64,000 nucleotides of DNA, from contig NC_056409.1 of assembly GCF_905147365.1 (NCBI RefSeq), positions 67,001 through 131,000 of the forward strand. Reading direction: 5' to 3'. Each line of letters begins with the position of its first letter. Positions within the stretch are counted from its first letter, which is position 1. The position numbers were made by a program, and so were the translations under genes. Positions 46,589 through 56,352 of the stretch are shown one piece after another. Origin of the DNA: Aricia agestis. Lineage: Eukaryota > Arthropoda > Insecta > Lepidoptera > Lycaenidae. The notes under the pieces were generated by a model, which ran no database searches, had not been told where the DNA came from, and saw only the letters and a program-made list of their open reading frames with translations.

Positions 46589-49068
46589 CTACGGCAGCGG
46601 CTCCACGTAGTTCTCGGGGACGAGGCCGCTGCGGCCGTGCAGCGTGCCGCGCAGCCAGCCCGGCTCCGGCGACGGAGTCACGTCCGTGATGATCTGGTTC
46701 GGCTCGAACGACAGCTCGCCCTCGCTCTCGCCGAGGCAGGCGTAAAGTGTGCGCACGCGTAGGGCGCGCGGGGCGGGCGGCGCGCGGGGCGGGGGCGACG
46801 CGCTGTGGCTGGACACGGACTCGGAGCTGGAGCTGCAGCGCCCGCGGCCGCCGAACTGCTGCAGCAGCTGCTGGTGCTGCGGCGCGTACGCGGCGCACGA
46901 CACCTGCGACATGCGACACAACACGTCAACTACTACGGCTACGGTGAAAAGAGTAGCACAAAATATAACATAAATAAATTATTTCGAAAGGAAACTTACA
47001 GCTAGTACGCGTTTAGTTAAGCGGAATAACGAATAACGATACTAAAGCCAGTAAAAAGTTTTCGCGACGGTATTCGTTTATGTAATATTATTAGTATAGA
47101 TATGTTATGTCGAGTTGCACGACGCATTTGGATGTAAAAAAAAATCGGCTAAATGCGAGTTGGGCTCACGCACAAAGGATGCCGTATCATTATAAGGCAA
47201 AAATAGGAAAAAATGTGTTTTTGTACAAGGAGCCCCCTTATTTATTTTATTTAAATTTTGTTATTAATTTTTAAAGTATTAATACTTTAAAAATTTATAA
47301 TGTATTAATACAGCTCAATATTTTGTGAACGTTTTAGGTGTTTACCTATTGTGATCACTCATCATTGATGATGGAAACTGGAATCTTAACTGTTGCTTCT
47401 CAATATGTCCTATCAAATGTATTATATGTTAAAAAGAATATATATGAATTCAAGAAAAAATGTGATACCCATGGGAGAAATACTCGTAATAAACATTAGC
47501 TTGAAATTCCGGTGACTAGACTTACTAAAGTTAAAAATTCTTTTAAAGGACGCCTTTATAATAAGATCCCAGAAAACGTTCAAAATCTTTCAATTAACAA
47601 ATTTAAAAATGTCGATAAAGAACGTTTGTGTACCAAAACAGTAAAGTTACTGATTTCATGAATGATAGTACACCGTGGGAATAAGGTCGCCCCCTGCAGA
47701 GCTGTTTCTGTATATTATTTTATTGTAATATTGTACACTTGTTGTATTTAGTTTTTTTTTTGTTTAATCATAATGACATTGCAATTTTCCATCTTTTTGG
47801 TAAAAGATGGCCCCGTGCGAGTTTCTTATGCCGGTTCTTCTCGCCGGGTTAGTTCCCGAACCGGTGGTAGGCCCCATTAGCATGTACGTTCGGAAAGTGT
47901 TTGAAAAAAGACCTATTCTGAATAAAACATTTTTCACTTTGACTTTTTGATACCGAGCAAAAACTTTTTTAAAAGCGTTTAAAAAACATTTTTGTTGTAT
48001 GGGACCCCCCCCCCCTTAAATACATAATTTATTTTGTTTCCAGTATTTATTGTTATAGCGGCAACAGACATACATAACCTGTGAAAATTTCAACTCTAGC
48101 TATAACCATTCTTGACTTACAGCCTGGAGACAGACTGACAGACATCGAAGTCTGAGTAATAAGGTACCGTTTTTACCCTTTGGGTACGGAACCCTTTAAA
48201 AACAACAAAATTATAGGTCTATCGGTAGAGTCTAGTCAGTATTAGTAATTATTATATTTAATATATTCAAATTAATATTACTTCATTTGTTTACACTTCA
48301 CTCAAAGGCACATCCGGGAACTTGTAGGAGTCGAGGTCTTCTGACGAGCCCGTAGGTACTTAACTCGCATTTGGTGACTAGTTCTGGTCGGTAGTTGCTC
48401 ATTTGAAACATTATAATTTATAATATTATGTAAGCCACTACTATTAGTTAAAACTTTTAATTGGCTCATTTAATAAGTAGTACAAAGGGTAAAAACGGGC
48501 CCTATTACAGAGACTTCGTTGTCCTTCTGTCTGTCTGTCTCCAGGCTGTAACTCAAGAACCGCTATAGCTAGACTTCTAAAATTATTACAGATTGTGTAT
48601 TTCTAGCGCCGCTATAACAACAAATACTAAAAACAAAATAAAGTTAATATTTAAGGGGGGCTCCCATACAACAAACGTGATTTTTTAATCTTTTTGGCTC
48701 GTCATCCATAATGGCAACATACTATAGATATGTACTTGAAATTTTCATAAAATCCTTAATTATATGTGTACTTTTAAATGAAATAATAAAATTAAAATAA
48801 AATAAAGAATTAAGGGGGGCTCCTATACAAAAAACACAATTTTCCCCTATTTTCACTCTATAACGGTACGGAACCCTTCGTGCGCGATTCTGACTCGCAC
48901 TTGGCCGATTATTTTATTTCACTGCATCAGTAGCTGTAAGTTTACCATTTCTTTTAAACTAAATGTTATGGACAAAAGTATGAGCCGGCGGCGGGCGGCG
49001 GCACATGGGTGGTACTCACGATGTCGTTGCGGCTCATGACGGAGGCGGGAGCTGGCGCGGCCGCGGCT
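46589..49068 (-). CDS. Graf: GRAF-type RhoGAP, C-terminal SH3 exons (partial)
   Basis: Two - strand exons. 49068-49020 follows CTGTTACAG and ends at ATC|GTGAGT; it encodes AAAAPAPASVMSRNDI. 46903-46589 follows CATGTCGCAG and encodes 104 residues to TAG; the join is phase 0. The last exon has a Ser/Pro-rich linker (SSSSESVSSHS) and an SH3 domain at exon residues 50-104 with TLYACLGESEGELSF, PSPEPGWLRGTL and GLVPENYVEPLP. The ALYAC...EPGWLxGTL...PENYVE pattern is that of the C-terminal SH3 of the GRAF/oligophrenin group, whose full proteins have BAR, PH and RhoGAP domains and act on RhoA/Cdc42 at membranes. Those upstream exons were not found in the window, so this is either a partial gene or a short isoform. 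The SH3 family call is firm; GRAF itself is likely. Confidence 0.75.
46904..49019. repeat. GRAF last intron: inverted repeat copies and LINE end
   Basis: 47130-47230 plus 47960-48200 and, inverted, 48480-48910 are copies of one high-copy repeat (ends GCGAGTTGGGCTCACGCAC and GATTCTGACTCGCACTTGGC; inner CAGCCTGGAGACAGACTGAC). A + strand LINE 3' fragment lies inside the first copy at about 47400-47950, coding LTKVKNSFKGRLYNKIPENV before a stop and ending GAATAAAACATTTTTCAC. Confidence 0.65.
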
Positions 49069-50280
49069 CTGTAACAGACGAGGTCGACGTTACTCGCGGT
49101 GTACGAACCTCGCCACGACTAGCGACTTAATCAATAATCGCTGATAAAATTTAATTAGAATATTTAATCGTAAACAAAAAATAACAATAGAAAACAACTC
49201 GATTACTGAGCGATAGACAGTTCGATAGATAATATCTTCGTCATCGTTTTGGTTAAATACCTTTTTATATTAATAGATAAATGATAAATTAGGCGTTTAA
49301 GCCTACAACATTTAAATATTTTTTTGAGAAGCAAATCCAGCATTATGCAGTGAGTTAAGAATAAGAGTATAGCGTAAGCTCGGACAGGGGTTTGACTGCA
49401 TAATTGGAAGGATTACGGCCTCGGTATTAAATGTGTAGGCAAATATCAAATCCCGGTATGTCCACCATAAGCGAAACTTGGCAAATGAGAGAAATTATGT
49501 TTTTTTTAACTTTATTCTCGGCATTTTTCTTTTTAACTTTTGACACAGACATCTTCTTTACTCTTTCAGGATTCACCGCACTAATTTGTATATAAGTACT
49601 GCGTTGTCCCATTTTTCTCAAAAAAATCAATAAAATCGACAAGAGTTCAGTTTCGAGTATGGTGGTGACTTGCCGGGTTTTGATATTCACCTACGCAAAT
49701 TAAGTTCGACTTCATTAAGCATTATTAACGGTGAGCATTTAACATATGATTGTAATTCGTAACAGTTGCAGACTGCAGTATGCTGTATGACTGACAAATG
49801 ACAGTATCACTCACATACATGCACATTGACTCAAATATAACATGTCATTAATACCTATGTTAATACCGAAGTTCCTACTGATAATATTGCGTATTACAAA
49901 TAATAAAATCTTCCCGTTTTCACACGAGACTAGTGGCCAGTAGTGGCCAGTGGGTGTCACAAAACAGAGTGATAATACTTAGGGTGTGCATGACTCCCCG
50001 TGGGCCGTGGCCCTGGAGTGTATGGAGTTAACTGTGAAAGTAGTACTAACTACTAGCGCTAAAATATATAGTAACTTTTTCATCCTTTCGTATTGGAAAA
50101 CTCATGACGCTGGGGGCTGGGGCGCTCGCGGCTCGCGCAATGCCCATACGAATTACAAATCACAAAAAATAATAATCCGTCTTGCAACGCTGCTACTTTG
50201 ACAGTGATCTCTAATTCTCTAGTCTATACATGTAAGGAACACATACACACTCGAAGGTTTTATCTACTTATACTAATATA
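49069..50280. repeat. Intron/intergenic DNA with MITE copy C
   Basis: 49965-50275 is a diverged copy of the GTGATAATACTT/TTCCTTGTA MITE family, with inserted GC-rich sequence. A - strand open frame at 49690-49427 has no recognised motif and is judged fortuitous. Confidence 0.5.
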
Positions 50281-51222
50281 ACTAGCTATATGACCGAGAT
50301 TTGCTCGGTATTCGATGAAAATAACATTTTCTAAAAATGATTCCTAGCTAGATCGATTTATCGCCCCCGAAACCCCCTTTATACTAAATTTCATGAAAAT
50401 CGTTGGAGCCGATTCCGAGATTCCAATCTATACTAATAATCAAAGCTATACTAATATTATAATTGGAAAGAGTTCGTTTGTTTGTTTGAACGCGCTAATC
50501 TCAGGAACTACTGGTCCGATTTGAAAAATTCTTTCAGTGTTAGATAGGCTACTTATCGAAGAAGACTATAGGCTATATTTTATGATGCTAAGACTAATAG
50601 GAGCGAAGAAATAGAGGAAAGTGTAGGAAAAAACGGGGGAAATTATTTGAAATGGCTTATTTGAACGTACTGGAGCAATATTTATGTTATTTGGCAAACA
50701 TGAAGAATAGACCACGTGAAAGGAAATAGGTTTCTTTTTTTGCGGAAAAATGTACGGTTTCGTGACATTCCTAAATTACGCGGGCGAAGCCGCGCGGAAT
50801 ATCTAGTCCGCCCGCGTAAATTAGATATTTCACAAACAAATATTAGTCCACAAAAAATAACCTATGATCCTTTACGTAGTCTACTTCTTATCAGCTGTGC
50901 CAAATAACAGAAAAATTGCTCTAGTAGTTCGTCCCTTTCAAATAATTTCTCCCGTTTATTTCCACATTTCCCTCTATTTCTTCGCTCCTATTAGTCGTAG
51001 CGTGATAAAATATAGCTTATGGCCTTTCTCAATAAATGAACTATCTAACACTTATTTATACTTACATATGTATATAATATAATTGAAATATCGGAATCGG
51101 CTCCAACGATTTTCATAACATTTAGTACCTACTTATATACTTATATAGGGGGGTTTCGGGGGCGATAAACATTTAATTCGTGTTATATCGAATACTGAGC
51201 AAAGCTCGGTCAAATAGCTAGT
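50281..51222. repeat. ~0.94-kb inverted repeat
   Basis: Left arm 50281 to about 50808 and right arm about 50815-51222 are diverged reverse complements. Outer ends are ACTAGCTATATGACCGAG and CTCGGTCAAATAGCTAGT; inner edges carry GCCCGCGTAAATTA. Shared inner blocks include GGGGGCGATAAA, AGGAGCGAAGAAATAGAGG and CTATTAGTC. Related single copies lie at 60285-60640 and 61958-62263. Confidence 0.75.
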
Positions 51223-51294
51223 AATCATTAATCACACACCGGAACAGGAATACAAGACGCGGACGCAGCGGACAAAGCGGTACCTACTACCTAC

Positions 51295-51431
51295 CCAGCG
51301 ATCACAAATCCAGATAGACAGATGATCATCTTGCGAGTGAACAATCGCGCGCACACGGAACCTGCAGCGAGATTCGAGAACAAGCACAGCACTGGGCGAC
51401 GAGCGGCGCGATAGAGCGGGCGGGGCAAACT
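51295..51431 (-). other. Candidate first exon, MIICLSGFVIA
   Basis: A - strand transcript starting at CCAGTTT (51431) would have a ~100-base leader, then CGCAAGATG (51329), a context close to the insect start consensus. The frame reads MIICLSGFVIA and reaches GCTGG|GTAGGTAG, a good donor, after 35 coding bases (phase 2). The short hydrophobic stretch looks like the start of a signal peptide or anchor. The phase fits the GRAF exon at 49068 (GG+A, Gly), giving a possible 132-residue SH3 protein. It could instead belong to an unrecognised gene. Confidence 0.35.
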
Positions 51432-51463
51432 GGCGCAGCGGCGGCCGCGCGCGCTATATAAGC
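51425..51463 (-). promoter_or_regulatory. TATA core promoter in CpG-rich islet
   Basis: CTTATATAG on the - strand (51463-51454) lies 29 bases upstream of an Inr-like CCAGTTT at 51431, the classical spacing. On the + strand the same bases read TATATAAG, a better TATA match, but no good initiator or gene follows. The islet 51340-51490 is strongly GC-rich against AT-rich surroundings. Direction is therefore likely - but not settled. Confidence 0.45.
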
Positions 51464-51491
51464 GCGGCGCGCACCTGCCGACTGCCGCTCG

Positions 51492-52263
51492 CAGTGTTGC
51501 AGAAATGACATTTATGAAATCGGTGTTGCTACCAACTAAAAATCGTGAGAAATAAGCAGATTGCTACCAACTAAAAATCGGGAGAAATATGGAGATTGCT
51601 GCCTTAATAAATCAAATTATAACACGTGTTAAAGTTATTAATCATTAGCCTCCTTCTTGCAGCTTAGACAATAGGCGTAGTTTGCATCTTTAATATTACT
51701 GCTTGCCTGTAACCACCCAGCAAACTCCGGGCGTGTTTCCCACTCTTTTTTTATATTTTTGTAGTATATCTTTTTCTTTTTGTTTCGAACGTACCACTAC
51801 TAGTGGTTGGAAAATCACTGTCTGGGTCTGAACTAGACATTTGATTTGCGTTAATACAATATGGGAAGTTGCGTATCGGACGAATGATCAGAAAATGAAA
51901 AATTAAAAAATGAAAATTGAAAATTTGAAACCTGTCGCATTCATATCGACGTATTTAAAAAATATATTCCCCTAAGTACAATAATATTCAACTTTAGTGA
52001 GTATGAATTACAGCCTAAATTTGCTTGTTTATTGAAAGGCCAATCTAATGCCTTGCCTCTTGGGGAATAACCCTAACTTGGGGAATAAAATAATAATAAT
52101 AAAAATGTTAAATTTGGTGTTACAAACTACAAAATGAATATAAATTAAGTTTAATGTTCTAAGATTGAGTAAATCGGAAGATTATACCCTAAAATCGTTT
52201 TATCGGTATTTGTTCGCCAAAATCGGGAGATCTACCGATAAATCGGTAACTTTTACAACACTG
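51492..52263. mobile_element. Non-autonomous hAT element, 772 bp, beside the promoter
   Basis: Ends CAGTGTTGCAGAAATGACAT and, inverted, CAGTGTTGTAAAAGTTACCG. A perfect 8-bp duplication GCCGCTCG is at 51484-51491 and 52264-52271. Near the left end two ~37-bp units TTGCTACCAACTAAAAATCG are in tandem. No transposase is encoded. It splits a GC-rich islet about 60 bp upstream of the predicted - strand start site. Confidence 0.9.
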
Positions 52264-52838
52264 GCCGCTCGCGTGTCGCGAGTCGCGCGGGATGTCATCC
52301 CGTCCGCCCGCACACCCCCCTGAGCCTGAGGCGATGCGATCGCCCGCAAAAAACTTTCACATTTCGTAGCGGGTCACTCGCGCACCTGCCCGCCCGCGGA
52401 CGCCCGCGGTGGCCGACCGGCGATTTGGAATTTCATGGCGTTCAAAAGTTGATTCGATTAAAATATGGAAATCACGAAAAGAGTCTAGACTCTAGAGTCT
52501 AGAGAATAAGTTATTACTCATTCGTCGTGCTGGAAGATCGAATCTGTGATACCGAAGCTCGAAGGCATGATAAATAACACCCGACCGAAAACCTGCCGCT
52601 AAAAATAACGTAGAGGGAAATTAAATGAGGAAGTCTTACTGAGATTATTAAATATGTAATTAAAAAATCATGCAAGCACTAAGCATGTTGATTAAAAATC
52701 TTTTTACTCCATTTAATATAAATATAATTATGTACACGAGACGTTATTGAGCTGTACTAGATATTTTAAAGAAAAAACAAAGACGTACATAATTTATTAT
52801 TTAAGTGCAACAAAATATACAATGTCACTGTAAGTATA
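52264..52838. other. GC-rich islet remainder and AT-rich DNA
   Basis: 52272-52440 is the other half of the islet cut by the hAT element, with CCCGCCCGCGGACGCCCGCG. A 24-codon frame from ATG at 52291 is too short to support. Beyond 52450 no feature is seen. Confidence 0.5.
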
Positions 52839-53078
52839 CGGGGTGTAACAAAACTAAGTGATAATACTTTAGGGTGTGTACGCGTTCCTTGTAGAGAGTT
52901 CACTGTGAAAGTAGCAGCGCTGGAAGACCAAATTTTTTTTCACTTTTGTATGGGGAAATTATGTGACGCTCGGACCCTTGCCCATACAAAAGTGAAAAAA
53001 ATCGTCTGTCACAGTGAACTCTCTACAAGGAACACGTACACACTCTAAAGTATTATCACTTATTTTTGTTACACCCTG
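52839..53078. mobile_element. TA-flanked MITE (copy D, best preserved)
   Basis: Ends CGGGGTGTAACAAAACTAAG and, inverted, CAGGGTGTAACAAAAATAAG, directly flanked by TA at both sides. Inner arms GTTCCTTGTAGAGAGTTCAC match the opposite strand. The TA target and size suggest mobilisation by a Tc1/mariner transposase. Confidence 0.85.
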
Positions 53079-53635
53079 TATATATTTTGTACTTATACAT
53101 AATATTATTTCATATAATTGGCCTGTGACGTAACGATGTGTGTTGCCGCTAATCGATATGTTAGTTTAATGTTACATTTTAAGTTCCAACCGTACAATAA
53201 TTGTTTTTAAATAACAAAGGTACGAATAGCCGCTGGCTGTGGCATGATAACACCGATGGATTTACAGAAAAGTCAGGGGCATTCTATATACATATTTTAT
53301 TTACTTAAGTACACATTTATTATATAATATTTGTATCTTAAATACCACACTGAACGACATAGAAATATCATCTTTATTCTAAACATTTATAATAAAAAAA
53401 TACGTGTGGCACTCGGGTACTGCCGCGGTAAAGTTATTGAATAGCATTTTTATCAACTTATGCATTTATTATTCGCATACGTCTAGTCGCACATTACATA
53501 CGAACACCGTGCCAAAGTCATAATCGGAAGTCGGAATCAAATCGCCAATCGGTATCAAACTACTCGTAACCAACCGCTACTGAGATTTGTGAATTCTACA
53601 TTCGGTTCAATCTTTTAATTTAAATCGAACGTGTA
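53079..53635. other. AT-rich DNA, no gene seen
   Basis: No motif, frame or repeat structure could be supported on either strand. Confidence 0.5.
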
Positions 53636-53653
53636 GGTAAATAATTCTTAATA

Positions 53654-53707
<54 letters not shown>

Positions 53708-54094
53708 GGCGATACCGGTTCCTCCTCGTTGGTGTCCCTGGGCTTCTGGGTGCGCCATCCCGCCCTTTACACGGGGTGAGGTGCTCAGGATGGCTGAACA
53801 TCGGTCTTTGCTATCTTTCTTTCTTATGTTAGTATATTCTTCTTTTGCTTGTTTTATTTTATTTTCTCTATCATTTCACCATCTTCTCTATTCTATCTTT
53901 CCTTTTAAGTTATATCTTCTTTACAATAGTGTGTGTTTCCGTGTATATATCAGTGAGTGTATGATTTGATGGATGGACCCGTGGGTCCCCAATCCCCGGC
54001 ACAGGTACCCGGCCTTGGGATGCATGGCGAGCGGGAGGTCTGCGCCGCAAGGGTACCACAACAGGGCAGAATCACCCTGAGAAATTGATCAAAC

Positions 54095-56350
54095 ATGGAA
54101 GTAAGCAATGGAAAAAATTCTCCCCGGGTGGGTCTCGGCAGTCCGGTGGACGCCGGGGAATCCCACACTCCTGCTTCGGCGGGGGGTCGCCCCAAGTATA
54201 CGGGGGGGGCTAAAGTTGCTTTGGTGAGAACGGAAGACGCTTTTAAAGGATGTGACACCTCGAACTTGACTGTACCGGATAAGACAACCCGGATTATGAC
54301 ACGAAGTGGCTTGCGGGCGACAATGCCAACAGTCACAACTATGGAGATAGATAAGGACATTGAAACGTCGGTGTTCTATAGAAGACCCAGTAAATGTACG
54401 TCTGCTTCGGAAGAAAGTGGTAATGAGACCGCTGTTCTTACGAGGCAGGCGGTATATTTAAAAGAAAGGACCACCGCTCAAAAGCGAAAACCTGGACAGG
54501 ATGCGGATGGGGAGTCGGATGCTGAGCCGTCGAACCAATCAAGTCTGCAGAAGACAAAAGTCTCGCGCGCTAAACGCGGGAGAGGACGACCGCCTACCAC
54601 AGGCGAGCATGCAGGCCTGAAAAATAAAAAAGGTATGGAGCGACAGCTTCTGGAAGTCCAAATGGACAGAGAGGCTTTTGAACTAACGCAGGGAGTTGAA
54701 CCGCCCCGATCATCGCGAGTATCAGGAACCTCCGAATATTCGGATGCAGTGTTGGGTTCAGATGAGGAGACAAGAAGTGCACTGGGCGCCACTATATCAA
54801 ATAGCCTAGCTGCCATTTCCGAGTCAGTCAGGGAAACCAGCAACCTGAATGACCCTTGCATTAAGGCCATCAAGAATGCGACCCGCAACTTGCAAGAGGC
54901 TTGCTCGGTTTTGCTGACCCGCTCGTCAGCAGTAGAGATCAGATCGCTGGAAAAGGCAAATGCACGCCTTTCCCGTGAACTCGCAAATCTAAAAAAAGAA
55001 TTTGAGACCGTCAAACGGGAGCTAGCCATCGTTCGGCCGCGTGGTTCTCCTGCAAAGCAGACGTTGACTACGGAAGAGTTGATTGAGCGGGCTGTACGAG
55101 AGGCAGTCTCGCTATCGAGCGCTAGACTGGATGCACGACTGGAAGGCCTCGAGGCTCGACTCTTACCGGAGCCACGTCTGAGACCTCTACTCGCTGCGGA
55201 TAAAAGGAATGCACTAATGTCTGCAGAACAGTCGCAGACAGAGTTCAAAGGAACGACGACGGCATCGATCACAACACTGATGCCACCGACAAATCCCGGT
55301 CCAGCGCCTAAAAAAGTAAAGAAGACGCGGCAAACTGCTGCGGCTATAGAGGCGGCAAATGCAAGACAAGACGCCCCTGTAGCAACAACAGTCCCAAGAG
55401 CACTTCAATCCACAGAATGGACTGAAGTAGTGAAAAGAGGTGGGAACAGAAAAGAACAAGAAGTGGGAAAAAAGAATGGCAAGGTGCCGAAGAAAAAGAA
55501 AAGTAGAAAGTTACGCGTCCCTAAGACTGCAGCTGTTGTCCTCACTTTACAGCCGGAGGCAGAGGAGCGCGGCGCTTCATACGGAGAAGTGCTTAAAGAA
55601 GCGAAGAAACAATTAGTCCAGCAGGCGTTTGAATTCCCTGCGGTCAAAGTCAAGGTCGCGATGACTGGAGCCCGAATATTCGAGGTCTCGGGCGACGCGC
55701 ATAATGAAAAGGCTGACACTCTAGCTGGTAAACTTAGGGAAATTCTGGGGGAGCACAATGTGCGTATATCTAGACCCCAAAGGTGTGCCGAGCTTCGGGT
55801 ATCAGGGTTGGACGACTCGGTTACGTCCACAGAAGTTGCCGAGTCCATCGCAAGAGCCGCCAAATGTCCAGTTGAGACAATTAGGGTGGGCCAAATACGC
55901 GTCGGTAGGAATGGTCTAGGCACTGCGTGGGTGAGTTGCCCGGTAGAAGCCGCGAAGACCATCTCTAACCCCAGTACCAAACTGTACGTGGGGTGGGTTG
56001 TAGCCCGCGTGACACTGCTGCCAGCTCGGCTCATGCGGTGCTATAAGTGCCAGGAGTCGGGTCACGCGAAGAGCAAGTGCACTTGCGACGTTGACCGCAG
56101 CGGTCTCTGCTTCCGCTGTGGTCAACCAGGTCACACATCGCAGCAATGCCAGAACGCTCCGCATTGTGCGCTCTGCGTATCGAAAGGAAGACCGGCCGAT
56201 CACCGCGTTGGAAGTGCAACCTGCGGTAAATCAGCCCCTAAAAACAAAAAGAAGACCAGCTCTGAAAAGAGCATGAATCCTCAGATAGTCGTGACCACAT
56301 CTCCTCCGGCTTCTGCAGCAGAGAAGGCCAGCTTAACGGAGACCCAATAA
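54095..56350 (+). CDS. LINE ORF1 protein (Gag-like), 751 aa
   Basis: ORF1 proteins of R1-type LINEs bind the element RNA and form the particle used in reverse transcription. The start ATG at 54095 follows AAAC. Residues 1-250 are charged and low in complexity with several basic patches (AKRGRGRPP, KNKKG). A predicted coiled coil lies around 285-315 (EKANARLSRELANLKKEFE). The C-terminal part has three zinc knuckles: CYKCQESGHAKSKC (649-662), CFRCGQPGHTSQQC (672-685) and a longer C-x2-C-x8-H-x6-C one (691-710). The stop TAA is two bases before the ORF2 ATG, so ORF2 may be translated by termination-reinitiation. Confidence 0.92.
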   Translation: MEVSNGKNSPRVGLGSPVDAGESHTPASAGGRPKYTGGAKVALVRTEDAFKGCDTSNLTVPDKTTRIMTRSGLRATMPTVTTMEIDKDIETSVFYRRPSKCTSASEESGNETAVLTRQAVYLKERTTAQKRKPGQDADGESDAEPSNQSSLQKTKVSRAKRGRGRPPTTGEHAGLKNKKGMERQLLEVQMDREAFELTQGVEPPRSSRVSGTSEYSDAVLGSDEETRSALGATISNSLAAISESVRETSNLNDPCIKAIKNATRNLQEACSVLLTRSSAVEIRSLEKANARLSRELANLKKEFETVKRELAIVRPRGSPAKQTLTTEELIERAVREAVSLSSARLDARLEGLEARLLPEPRLRPLLAADKRNALMSAEQSQTEFKGTTTASITTLMPPTNPGPAPKKVKKTRQTAAAIEAANARQDAPVATTVPRALQSTEWTEVVKRGGNRKEQEVGKKNGKVPKKKKSRKLRVPKTAAVVLTLQPEAEERGASYGEVLKEAKKQLVQQAFEFPAVKVKVAMTGARIFEVSGDAHNEKADTLAGKLREILGEHNVRISRPQRCAELRVSGLDDSVTSTEVAESIARAAKCPVETIRVGQIRVGRNGLGTAWVSCPVEAAKTISNPSTKLYVGWVVARVTLLPARLMRCYKCQESGHAKSKCTCDVDRSGLCFRCGQPGHTSQQCQNAPHCALCVSKGRPADHRVGSATCGKSAPKNKKKTSSEKSMNPQIVVTTSPPASAAEKASLTETQ

Positions 56351-56352
56351 CA

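Noticed and set aside
49427..49690. - strand 87-codon lysine-rich frame
   Set aside because: No recognisable domain, no splice context and AT-rich low-complexity sequence.
51455..51462. TATA box driving a + strand gene
   Set aside because: TATATAAG matches well, but no initiator, convincing ATG exon or donor follows once the hAT insertion is ignored; direction left open at low weight.
51326..51511. - strand 61-codon frame through the promoter islet
   Set aside because: It runs through the hAT terminus and TATA region and lacks family motifs; the shorter MIICLSGF frame with a donor is better supported.
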